Below, piece after piece: positions 1 to 6,193 of a stretch of DNA of 11,396 bases. This DNA comes from Planctomycetota bacterium (GTDB taxonomy: Bacteria; Planctomycetota; Phycisphaerae; UBA1845; CAIVHJ01): the NCBI GenBank assembly GCA_022565195.1, contig JADFJZ010000009.1, positions 1 through 11,396 on the forward strand, read 5' to 3'. The notes under the pieces were generated by a model. The model saw nothing but the letters and a program-made list of their open reading frames with translations. It was not told where the DNA came from and made no database searches. A program made the translations under genes and the position numbers. Numbering within the stretch: position 1 is the stretch's first letter; each line of letters begins with the position of its first letter.

Positions 1-596
1 TGTGCAGCGACTACCGGCCCGACGAAATCGCCCGACGATACGAGCAGTCCGGGGCAGTTGCGCTGTCGGTGTTGACTGACAACAATTTCTTCGGCGGCCT
101 TTCCACCCATTTGACGCAGGCCAGAGCGGTGACATCCTTGCCCGTGTTGCGCAAGGACTTCATCATCGAGGAGCGCCAAGTACTCGAATCACGCCGCATC
201 GGGGCCGATGCCTGCCTCTTGATTGTGGGTGCGCTCGAACAGAATGTGTTGTGCGCGTTGAAGGCACACGTTGAAGAATTGGGAATGGTGGCGCTTATCG
301 AAGTACACGATGAGCGCGAACTGGAAACTGCTTTGGCGGCTAATGCGACGTTGATCGGCATCAACAATCGAAACCTTCACGATTTGTCGATCGATCGGCA
401 GGTCATACACCGTCTGTGCCCGCTCGTGCCCGATGGCGTGTTGATTGTGAGCGAATCGGGCATCACCACGCCACAGGATGTGCGGGAGCTTCCAGAAAGC
501 GTGAACGGCGTTCTCATCGGTACGGCTTTGATGCGCTCGAGTGATACCACCGGCTTCATCCGGCAAGCGACTGAAGGTCAGGAGGTTGCCAAGTGA
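1..596 (+). CDS. trpC: Indole-3-glycerol-phosphate synthase, 5'-truncated by the window edge
   Basis: Catalyses ring closure of CdRP to indole-3-glycerol phosphate, the fourth step of tryptophan synthesis, in the cytoplasm. The frame is open from base 3 and gives 197 residues; family members are about 255-265 long, so roughly 60 N-terminal residues, including the first beta strand with its conserved Lys, lie outside the window. Visible landmarks, numbered from the first in-frame residue, are SVLTD (22-26), LRKDF with the probable general-acid Lys at 51, ALIEVH with the catalytic Glu at 100, INNRNL (120-125), SESGI with Glu151, and the phosphate-site GVLIGTALM near 169-177. The Met/Val inside SVLTD at about base 69 is internal, not a start. 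The TGA stop overlaps the GTG of trpF. Identification is by family motifs and by the adjacent trpF, trpB and trpA. Confidence 0.96.
   Translation, partial: CSDYRPDEIARRYEQSGAVALSVLTDNNFFGGLSTHLTQARAVTSLPVLRKDFIIEERQVLESRRIGADACLLIVGALEQNVLCALKAHVEELGMVALIEVHDERELETALAANATLIGINNRNLHDLSIDRQVIHRLCPLVPDGVLIVSESGITTPQDVRELPESVNGVLIGTALMRSSDTTGFIRQATEGQEVAK
580..585 (+). promoter_or_regulatory. Ribosome-binding site of trpF
   Basis: A perfect AGGAGG lies 7 nt before the GTG at 593. It decides the start of trpF, because no in-frame ATG is available at the N-terminus and the protein begins correctly (KIKICGIT) from this GTG. It sits inside the end of trpC, which fits translational coupling. A matching AGGAGG at 1161-1166 precedes the trpB ATG by the same 7 nt. 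Confidence 0.85.
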
Positions 597-1177
597 AGAT
601 CAAGATCTGCGGGATCACCAGTGCCGGCGACGCCCGAATGGTCGAATCGCTGGGCGCCGACTACGTCGGGATCATCTTCGCCAAGGCCTCTCCGCGCTGT
701 GTCGATATTCCTACCGCCGTCGAGATCGCGGCCAGTCTGGCGTCCGCACGGCTGGTGGGCGTTTTTGTGGAACATTCCGTGGCTGAGATCGAGAAGATCG
801 CAGCCCAAGTCGGTTTATACGCGGTGCAGCTCTACCGCCAGCCGGAGCGGCGGCCCGAGGGCGTCGTGTATATTCTGGCGATTCGCGTCCGCGATCGTTC
901 GAGCCTGCAGGCCATGGAGTCTTCGGTGCCCGACTACTTCCTCACCGACGCTCATGTTGAGCGGGCCATGGGCGGCACGGGCCAAACATTCGAGTGGTCC
1001 CTCTTGCCGCGTCAACTCGATAAGGTTTTTCTCTCCGGTGGAATCGACGCCGGCAACGTGCGTGGCGCGCGGCGGCTGAATCCGTATGCGATCGACGTCT
1101 GCAGCGGAGTGGAATCTCGTCCGGGCATCAAGGACCAGGGCAAACTGGAACAGTTCTTCGAGGAGGCCCGAGCATGA
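593..1177 (+). CDS. trpF: Phosphoribosylanthranilate isomerase
   Basis: Amadori isomerisation of N-(5-phosphoribosyl)anthranilate to CdRP, a cytoplasmic TIM-barrel enzyme. The protein has 194 residues, near the usual length of about 200. It starts KIKICGIT, with the catalytic Cys at residue 6. The probable general-acid Asp is residue 119, just before the [10 protein letters not shown] phosphate loop (126-135). LSGGI (147-151), IDVCSGVE (167-174) and PGIKD (177-181) complete the family signature. The start is a GTG with a strong Shine-Dalgarno site; it overlaps the trpC stop (GTGA), and the trpF stop overlaps trpB (ATGA). One oddity is VQLYR at 78-82, where most homologues read VQLHG; neither changed residue is one of the two classical catalytic residues. 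I am confident of the function. Confidence 0.96.
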   Translation: MKIKICGITSAGDARMVESLGADYVGIIFAKASPRCVDIPTAVEIAASLASARLVGVFVEHSVAEIEKIAAQVGLYAVQLYRQPERRPEGVVYILAIRVRDRSSLQAMESSVPDYFLTDAHVERAMGGTGQTFEWSLLPRQLDKVFLSGGIDAGNVRGARRLNPYAIDVCSGVESRPGIKDQGKLEQFFEEARA

Positions 1178-2379
1178 TCGCTTCGACGCGTTATGGCGAG
1201 TATGGAGGCATGTACGTGCCGGAGACACTGGTGGCGCCGCTGCATGAGATCGAAGCCGGCTTCCTGGACGCCCGGGAAGATGAAAGCTTCATGGCGGAGT
1301 TTCACGGCTTGCTCAAGAACTATGCCGGCAGACCGACGCCTTTGTACTTGGCCCAGAACCTCTCACAGCGCTGCGGTCGGCGAATCTACTTGAAGCGCGA
1401 AGATTTGCTGCACGGAGGGGCACACAAGACCAACAACACGATCGGACAGGGCCTGCTGGCCCGCAGGCTTGGCAAGAGCCGGATCATTGCCGAGACCGGT
1501 GCCGGGCAGCATGGGGTAGCGACGGCCATGATCGGCGCTCTGCTGGGAATCCCCGTCGAGATCTACATGGGGGAGGTAGATGTTGAGCGGCAGCAACAAA
1601 ACGTCCAACGCATGAAACTCTTCGGTGCCAAGCTCCACGTCGTCAGCGGCGGCAGCGCCACGCTCAAAGACGCCATCAACGATGCCATGCGGGATTGGAT
1701 CACCCACGCCGAAGACACGTACTACTTGTTCGGTACCGCTGCGGGACCGCATCCATTCCCCGCCATGGTACGGTTCTTCCAGAGCGTCATCGGTACCGAG
1801 GCACGGCAACAAATCTTGCAGGCCGAAGAGAAGCTGCCCGATGCGGTCTTCGCCTGTGTCGGCGGAGGCAGCAATGCGATCGGCATCTTTTCGGCGTTCC
1901 TGGACGACGAGCGAGTGCAATTGTTCGGCGCCGAAGCTGCGGGGCATGGACTGAGCGACGGACCGCACGCCGCATCTTTGCAGATGGGTACGCGCGGCGT
2001 GTTCCACGGCATGCACTCCTTGTTCTTGCAGAACGCCGATGGCCAGATCGATGATACGCACTCGATTGCCGCCGGCTTGGATTATCCGGGCGTCGGGCCT
2101 GAGCACGTGTTCTTGCAGGAGACCGGGCGAGCGTCCTATCTCGGCGTCACGGACGAAGAGGCTGTGCAGGCCTATCGGCTGCTCGCGAGAAGCGAATCGA
2201 TCCTGGGGGCGCTTGAATCTTGTCATGCCCTGGGGCTCGCGCTACGTGAAGTGGAGCGATTCTCCGAGGACGCGATTCTGGTGGTCAATCTGTCGGGACG
2301 TGGCGACAAGGATTTGGAGACCATTCTTAACTGTGAAAGCGGATCCCACCCGCCGGCAGGCAACAATGAATCGATTTAG
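1174..2379 (+). CDS. trpB: Tryptophan synthase beta chain
   Basis: PLP enzyme that condenses indole with L-serine to make L-tryptophan, acting in the alpha2-beta2 complex with TrpA. It has 401 residues, typical for Trp[12 protein letters not shown] at the N-terminus is the TrpB1-type signature. The PLP Schiff-base Lys is residue 85 in GGAHKTNN, the catalytic Glu is residue 107 in AETGAGQHG, the PLP phosphate loop is GGGSN (230-234), and the C-terminal LSGRGDKD spans 373-380. The ATG at 1174 overlaps the trpF stop (ATGA) and has AGGAGG 7 nt upstream. The last 15 or so residues ([14 protein letters not shown]) are a non-conserved tail whose codons overlap the start of trpA by 14 bp. All active-site residues I looked for are intact. 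Confidence 0.98.
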   Translation: MIASTRYGEYGGMYVPETLVAPLHEIEAGFLDAREDESFMAEFHGLLKNYAGRPTPLYLAQNLSQRCGRRIYLKREDLLHGGAHKTNNTIGQGLLARRLGKSRIIAETGAGQHGVATAMIGALLGIPVEIYMGEVDVERQQQNVQRMKLFGAKLHVVSGGSATLKDAINDAMRDWITHAEDTYYLFGTAAGPHPFPAMVRFFQSVIGTEARQQILQAEEKLPDAVFACVGGGSNAIGIFSAFLDDERVQLFGAEAAGHGLSDGPHAASLQMGTRGVFHGMHSLFLQNADGQIDDTHSIAAGLDYPGVGPEHVFLQETGRASYLGVTDEEAVQAYRLLARSESILGALESCHALGLALREVERFSEDAILVVNLSGRGDKDLETILNCESGSHPPAGNNESI

Positions 2380-3169
2380 GAAGCTATTTGAGAAGCCAAA
2401 CCGCAGAGCATTCATTCCTTTCTGGATGCTGGGCGATCCTGATGCCGACAGGAGCCTCTTGATCATCAAAGCGCTCCTCGATGGCGGTGCGGATGCGTTG
2501 GAACTGGGAATTCCGTTTTCCGATCCCATCGCCGACGGTCCGACCATTCAGCGGTCAGCGCAACGAGCGCTCGCGGCGGGCGCCTCGATGGATCGTGCTT
2601 TGGAACTGCTTGAGCGGCTTCGGCAGGAGACCGACGTGCCCATCGGTCTGTTGGTGTATTACAACTTGATCTACCAGCGCGGACTGGATGAGTTTTGCCG
2701 CCAAATGCGCGATGTCGGCGTTGATGCCGTGCTGGCCGCCGATTTGCCGATCGAGGAATCCGACGGATTGGAACAATCACTGCGGGCCCACGACGTGGGA
2801 TGCGTCCATCTCGTCGCTCCGAACACACCGCCGTCGCGTGCTCTCCACTTGATCGAGCGCTCTACGGCGTTCGCCTACGTGCTCAGCACGTTCGGCACGA
2901 CCGGGGCCAGAGCGCAACTCGATCCATCGACTGAGCGCCGCATTCGACAACTTCGCGCCTGCACCGATCGCCCGTTGGTCGTCGGGTTTGGTATCAGTCG
3001 CCCAGATCAAGCACAGGCCCTGTATCAAGCGGGAGCTGACGGCGTGATCGTCGGCAGCGCGCTTGTGCGGAGCACCGAGCCGTATTTCGACGACCCGCCT
3101 GCATTGCTCGATACCATTAAGAATTTTGTACGGGAGTTCCACAGAGAGGAGGTCAGGCAACCATGCTGA
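2366..3169 (+). CDS. trpA: Tryptophan synthase alpha chain
   Basis: Retro-aldol cleavage of indole-3-glycerol phosphate to indole and glyceraldehyde-3-phosphate; the indole is channelled to TrpB. It has 267 residues, the usual length. [14 protein letters not shown] carries the catalytic Glu46 and Asp57. LVYYN, the loop-6 [16 protein letters not shown] and the phosphate-binding [12 protein letters not shown] follow in the expected order. The ATG at 2366 is chosen because MNRFRKLFE is a typical TrpA beginning; the frame is open further upstream only as a shadow of trpB. The site before it (GGCAGG) is weak, so translation is probably coupled to trpB, which it overlaps by 14 bp. The segment FWMLGDPD replaces the common Y/F-x-TAGDPD, a mild divergence. 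The stop overlaps the next gene by 7 bp. Confidence 0.97.
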   Translation: MNRFRKLFEKPNRRAFIPFWMLGDPDADRSLLIIKALLDGGADALELGIPFSDPIADGPTIQRSAQRALAAGASMDRALELLERLRQETDVPIGLLVYYNLIYQRGLDEFCRQMRDVGVDAVLAADLPIEESDGLEQSLRAHDVGCVHLVAPNTPPSRALHLIERSTAFAYVLSTFGTTGARAQLDPSTERRIRQLRACTDRPLVVGFGISRPDQAQALYQAGADGVIVGSALVRSTEPYFDDPPALLDTIKNFVREFHREEVRQPC

Positions 3170-4191
3170 TCGTAATGAATCAAGATGCCACTGCTGAGCA
3201 GATCGCCCGCGTCACGGACGCCGTGCGAGAAATGGGCTTTCAGGCGCATCCCATGCCGGGCGCCCAGCGAACCGCCGTATGTGTCACGGGCAACAAAGAT
3301 GTAGTGCCGATCGAAACATTCGCCGGTTTGCCCGGGATCAAGGAAATCATCCGCGTCTCCAAGCCCTACAAGCTGGTCTCCCGCGAATTCAAGCCTGAAG
3401 GGACGGTGCTGCGTTTCGGCGATCGTTCCATCGGCGGCGAGGAATTGACCGTCATCGCCGGGCCTTGCAGCGTCGAAACGGCAGACACGACGCTGCGAAT
3501 TGCGGGGCGGCTCCGTGAAATGGGCGTGCAATTCTTCCGTGCCGGTGCGTTCAAGCCGCGAACCAGCCCATACGCCTTTCAAGGGCTGGGCCAGGAAGGG
3601 CTCGACATTCTCGCCAAGGTCAAATCCGAGTTCGGCATGTTCATCGTCACGGAGCTGCTCGAGGCAGAAGCGCTGCCCATGATCGCTGAGGTAGCAGATA
3701 TCATCCAAATCGGCGCCCGAAATATGCACAACACGGCGCTGCTGAAGCGCTTGGGCACGGTGAAGCAGCCGATTCTGCTCAAACGCGGCATGGCAGCGAC
3801 ACTCGACGAGTTCCTCATGGCCGCGGAATACATCATGTCGGAGGGCAATTACAACGTCATTCTCTGCGAGCGCGGAATCCGGACCATCTCGCAGCACAGC
3901 CGATTCACTTTGGACGTCGCGGCCATTTCCGCACTGAAGCAGATCAGTCATCTGCCGGTGCTGGCGGACCCCAGTCATGCCGCCGGTGTCAGCAGCATGG
4001 TGGCCCCGTTGGCGCACGCCTCCGTGGCGGCGGGAGCGGACGGCGTGATGATTGAAGTACACGACGATGCCAAGGCAGCTTGGTGTGACGGCCCGCAGGC
4101 GATGCATCCTGACGAACTGCGTTCGACGCTTGCTCGACTTGAGCAGATTCGACGCTCGGTGGCGCCCGCGCAGCCGGTTCAGTCCGGCTGA
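3163..4191 (+). CDS. aroF: 3-deoxy-D-arabino-heptulosonate-7-phosphate (DAHP) synthase, type I-beta, with N-terminal regulatory domain
   Basis: Condenses phosphoenolpyruvate and erythrose-4-phosphate, the first committed step towards chorismate. It has 342 residues. Residues 1 to about 67 form the ferredoxin-like (ACT-like) domain that in the Thermotoga maritima type carries feedback control; the barrel follows. Motifs are AGPCSVE (99-105), RAGAFKPRTSPYAFQG (126-141), IQIGARNMHN (181-190), LLKRGM (205-210), CERGIRT (235-241), ADPSHAAG (268-275) and GVMIEVH (294-300). The four metal ligands expected for this class are Cys102, His272, Glu298 and Asp309, all present. AGGAGG at 3147-3152 lies 10 nt before the ATG, which overlaps the trpA end by 7 bp. 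Its place at the end of the trp genes suggests co-expression with tryptophan synthesis. The residues past about 332 are a non-conserved tail. The effector cannot be told from sequence. Confidence 0.97.
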   Translation: MLIVMNQDATAEQIARVTDAVREMGFQAHPMPGAQRTAVCVTGNKDVVPIETFAGLPGIKEIIRVSKPYKLVSREFKPEGTVLRFGDRSIGGEELTVIAGPCSVETADTTLRIAGRLREMGVQFFRAGAFKPRTSPYAFQGLGQEGLDILAKVKSEFGMFIVTELLEAEALPMIAEVADIIQIGARNMHNTALLKRLGTVKQPILLKRGMAATLDEFLMAAEYIMSEGNYNVILCERGIRTISQHSRFTLDVAAISALKQISHLPVLADPSHAAGVSSMVAPLAHASVAAGADGVMIEVHDDAKAAWCDGPQAMHPDELRSTLARLEQIRRSVAPAQPVQSG

Positions 4192-4243
4192 GCCGGCGTT
4201 GGTAGGCCACTCGTTTCGGCACACCGTTGACAACGCCGAGGCG

Positions 4244-4270
4244 CCCGTCGTCAGAATCGCCGACGACGGG
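4244..4270 (+). terminator. Stem-loop after the trp/aro operon, possible terminator
   Basis: CCCGTCGTC (4244-4252) and GACGACGGG (4262-4270) are perfect 9-bp complements around a 9-nt loop, 53 nt after the aroF stop. There is no T-run on the 3' side, so it is not a classical intrinsic terminator. A second copy, CCGTCGTC at 4293-4300, could pair with the same GACGACGG instead, making two exclusive folds. Terminator function is an inference from position. Confidence 0.35.
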
Positions 4271-4385
4271 ATTGTGGGCGATGATCGTACAGCCGTCGTC
4301 GGCCAGCGTGACACTCTCATCGGGCCTGATTAGCTTGGTTCCGGGGCTGTAGCGGCCTGAAGCGTGTCCTCCCTGCCGGGCGCGC

Positions 4386-4415
4386 TTGCAATGCGGCCGT
4401 CGATTCGGTTATGCT
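4386..4415 (+). promoter_or_regulatory. Candidate sigma70-type promoter of the DUF1573-like gene
   Basis: TTGCAA (4386-4391) and TATGCT (4410-4415) are separated by 18 nt. Each matches the -35/-10 consensus at four of six positions. Transcription would begin near 4422 and leave a leader of about 100 nt. It is the best pair I see in the region; the evidence is motif match and position only. Confidence 0.4.
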
Positions 4416-4512
4416 GGCTGCCATGGGCGTGATCGAGGGGCAGTGTCCGATAATCGGGCTGCCGTCAAAGCAGAGTGGTGTTTTCGTCGCTCGGCTCCGA
4501 CAGATCATCATT

Positions 4513-4518
4513 GGAGGA
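4513..4518 (+). promoter_or_regulatory. Ribosome-binding site deciding the start at 4525
   Basis: GGAGGA lies 6 nt before the ATG at 4525. It selects this codon over the in-frame ATGs at 4411 and 4423, which have no such site and would put a non-hydrophobic extension before the signal peptide. Confidence 0.8.
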
Positions 4519-4524
4519 CTACAC

Positions 4525-5904
4525 ATGTATTCGTTCACCTTGCGGCTGGCCTGCATAGGTCTTCTCGGTGTTGCGATTTCCAGCAGCCGCGCTTCGGCCT
4601 GGTGGCCAAGCCCGCAAACTGCGCAGGACGCGCCACCCCAAACCGAACCAGCGGACAAACCAAAGACCGTCGCTCCGCCAAAGCAGGATCCCAAAGCCGC
4701 GGACAAGCCCAAGACTCTAGACACGTCCAAGGCCGGAGAGAAGCTTCAACCCAAGGTCAAACCAAAGCTCAATCCTGACCGCAAGAGCAAGGCCGACGCC
4801 GCGCGCCGGGCAGCGGCAAAGAAGCGCAAAAGCAAACGCAAGTTTCAAATGAATCCCGACGCCAAGTGGGCCTGCGATCAGCAGACGGCAACGCTGGAAC
4901 CCGTTTGGCGCGGCGAAAAGACTCTGACCTTCCCGTTCTTGATCCGCAACGAAGGAACAGCCGACCTCCGGATCAGGGCCAAGGGTGGGTGAGGGACGCG
5001 GTACAACGGTCGGTCCGACCGTACCATCAAACCCGGCCAGACTGAGAAACTGGAAGTCATCATCAACTGCGGCAAGTTGACGGGCGAGTTCACCCGAAAC
5101 ATCGGCGTCGAGACCAACGACCCGAGCCATCCGAGGGTGAACCTCACCTGCAAAGGGCGGATACTGGAGCCGGTGACCTTGAAACCGAGGCGCATCAGCT
5201 TCAGCAAAGTTAGCCGCACGGCGCCCGGGCAGAAGGAAACAATCGTGATTACGCCTGGCGACGCCGGACCTTTGAAGCTGAAGTTGGCGCCCGTTGAATC
5301 GGAGTTCTTCGAGGCGGAGCTGCGTGAAATCGAAAAGGGCAAGCACTACGAACTCGAGGTTACCTTGAAGCCTCCTCTGCCGGCCAAGGCAGTTCGGACC
5401 AACCTCAAACTCGAAACCGGACTCGCACAGGCACCCAACATCACGATTCCAGCGTCGGCCATTCCCCGCCCTCATGTCGTGGCTAGTCCGCGCCGTTTCA
5501 GCGTGCCCGCAAAGCGGAAGCCTGATTGGCGCCAAACCGTCCGTTTGGAATGGGACGATGACGCGCCGCACAGGATTCTCGGCGCCACGGCAAGCGATCC
5601 GGGTTTGAAAGTGAGCGTGATTGAGAAGAAAGGTGAACAGGAGGTCGTGCTGGAGGTGTCCGAAAATCACGAGCCGCGACCGGGTGCAAGTATCATCACC
5701 ATCACGACGGATGACACCGAGGCGCCGACGGTGCGCGTGCCGGTCTATTTCTCCAGAAAGGCCCCGTCGCCGCCGACCAGGCGGACGCCCGCCGCATCAC
5801 TCAGGAATATCGAAACCAAAACCAGGAAGATCGAGGGTCGAGGCGCAAAGGCCAAGAAAACGTCACGCCCGTCGGCCAAGCGGCCTGCACCGACTCCTGA
5901 CTGA
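4525..5904 (+). CDS. Secreted DUF1573-like multi-domain protein with an in-frame TGA (candidate selenoprotein)
   Basis: Read through the TGA at 4990-4992, this frame encodes 459 residues, with the recoded residue at position 156. Residues 1-25 look like a Sec signal peptide (hydrophobic 8-20, SSRASA cleavage region). Residues 26 to about 110 are a low-complexity Lys/Pro/Ala linker with ADKPKT at 43-48 and 59-64. Residues 113-214 resemble a DUF1573 Ig-like domain: FPFLIRNEGTADLRI, then AKGG-TGA-GT, then TIKPGQTEKLEV and VETNDPSHPRV. The TGA falls where the family has the first Cys of its CGC motif; the second Cys position reads Thr. Two further beta-rich repeats (about 215-310 and 311-412) and a basic Arg/Lys/Pro tail follow. 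Other cysteines are 10, 117, 182 and 209. No credible start follows the TGA, and no other stop occurs. It could be a selenoprotein, a recent pseudogene or a sequence error. The biochemical role of DUF1573 is unknown. Confidence 0.7.
4990..5025 (+). promoter_or_regulatory. Candidate bacterial SECIS element (UGA plus downstream hairpin)
   Basis: The TGA at 4990-4992 is followed by ACGGTC (5006-5011), loop GGTCC (5012-5016) and GACCGT (5017-5022); closing the terminal G-C pair gives a perfect 7-bp stem with triloop GTC. An alternative register adds an outer stem GGTAC/GTACC (5000-5004 with 5021-5025) around GGTCG/CGACC with a 3-nt bulge. The loop starts with G in every register and lies 19-20 nt after the TGA. 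Known bacterial SECIS elements need a small apical loop with G in its first two positions, about 16-37 nt after the UGA. The loop GGUCC also recalls the GGUCU loop of E. coli fdhF. No selA, selB, selC or selD is in the window. Confidence 0.6.
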
Positions 5905-5982
5905 CAAGATCATCGAGTTAAGGCGCGCCTGATTTCGAGAGTGCGATCGTCGTCCACGTCATCGGCGCAGGCACACGCAGCA

Positions 5983-5995
5983 CTCTGTAGCAGAG
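5983..5995 (+). terminator. Small hairpin after the DUF1573-like gene, weak terminator candidate
   Basis: CTCTG (5983-5987) and CAGAG (5991-5995) form a 5-bp stem with loop TAG, followed by a pyrimidine-rich tract (cccctcctttcccct) that is C-rich rather than T-rich. It lies about 80 nt after the stop. The rest of the 5905-6134 gap shows no gene or clear structure. Confidence 0.2.
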
Positions 5996-6134
5996 CCCCT
6001 CCTTTCCCCTGCGACAGCGCCGGAAAGGTTCTCCACGATCAGGTCAAATTGTAAACGGGGTCGCCATTCCACCGAGATTAACGACGAAACGAGCGGCGGC
6101 AGCCGAAATTAAGCAGTCGGACCGAGTGAAGAAG

Positions 6135-6164
6135 TTGGGGAATTGGGATCATTCCGTGTATCAT
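6135..6164 (+). promoter_or_regulatory. Candidate promoter of the cytochrome / FG-GAP unit
   Basis: TTGGGG (6135-6140) and TATCAT (6159-6164) are 18 nt apart. Transcription would start near 6171, leaving a leader of about 23 nt to the ATG at 6194. The -10 matches four of six consensus bases and the -35 three. If real, it excludes the upstream TTG at 6143 as a start. Confidence 0.3.
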
Positions 6165-6193
6165 GGGAGTTCCTCTCAACGGGACCGGTAGCC

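Larger units (their letters stand above)
4192..4524. other. Intergenic region between the trp/aro operon and the DUF1573-like gene
   Basis: These 333 bases hold no gene that I can support. They contain an inverted repeat pair near 4244-4302, a plausible promoter at 4386-4415 and a roughly 100-nt leader for the next gene. Both strands contain open stretches: a minus-strand frame is open from about 4417 down into the aroF antisense, but it lacks a credible start and ribosome-binding site. The short plus-strand frame at 4052-4333 is a shadow of aroF. The base composition resembles the surrounding coding DNA, so a decayed gene cannot be excluded. Confidence 0.6.

Noticed and set aside
1363..2226. 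A 287-codon minus-strand frame opposite trpB.
   Set aside because: It is the antisense shadow of a fully conserved TrpB.
3025..4320. A 431-codon open frame on the minus strand opposite aroF.
   Set aside because: It lies antisense to a clear DAHP synthase, its translation has no recognisable motif, and long antisense frames are common in GC-rich DNA.
4534..4560. A lipoprotein signal at Cys10 of the DUF1573-like protein.
   Set aside because: The residues before Cys10 (LRLAC) come too early, and the hydrophobic core follows the Cys. A normal Sec signal peptide ending near residue 25 fits better.
4990..4992. Genome-wide reassignment of TGA to Trp or Gly.
   Set aside because: trpC, trpF, trpA, aroF, the cytochrome and the FG-GAP gene all end with TGA, several at tight stop/start overlaps, and each gives a protein of normal length. 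TGA therefore works as a stop in this genome.
5077..5904. A separate gene starting at TTG 5077 downstream of the TGA.
   Set aside because: There is no ribosome-binding site before it, and the DUF1573-like sequence begins upstream in the same frame, continuous with the 5' half. A start here would cut an Ig-like domain in two.
6143..6193. TTG 6143 as the start of the multihaem cytochrome.
   Set aside because: It would add 17 residues with no ribosome-binding site at proper spacing and would overlap the candidate -10 box. ATG 6194 gives a normal N-terminus before the first membrane helix.
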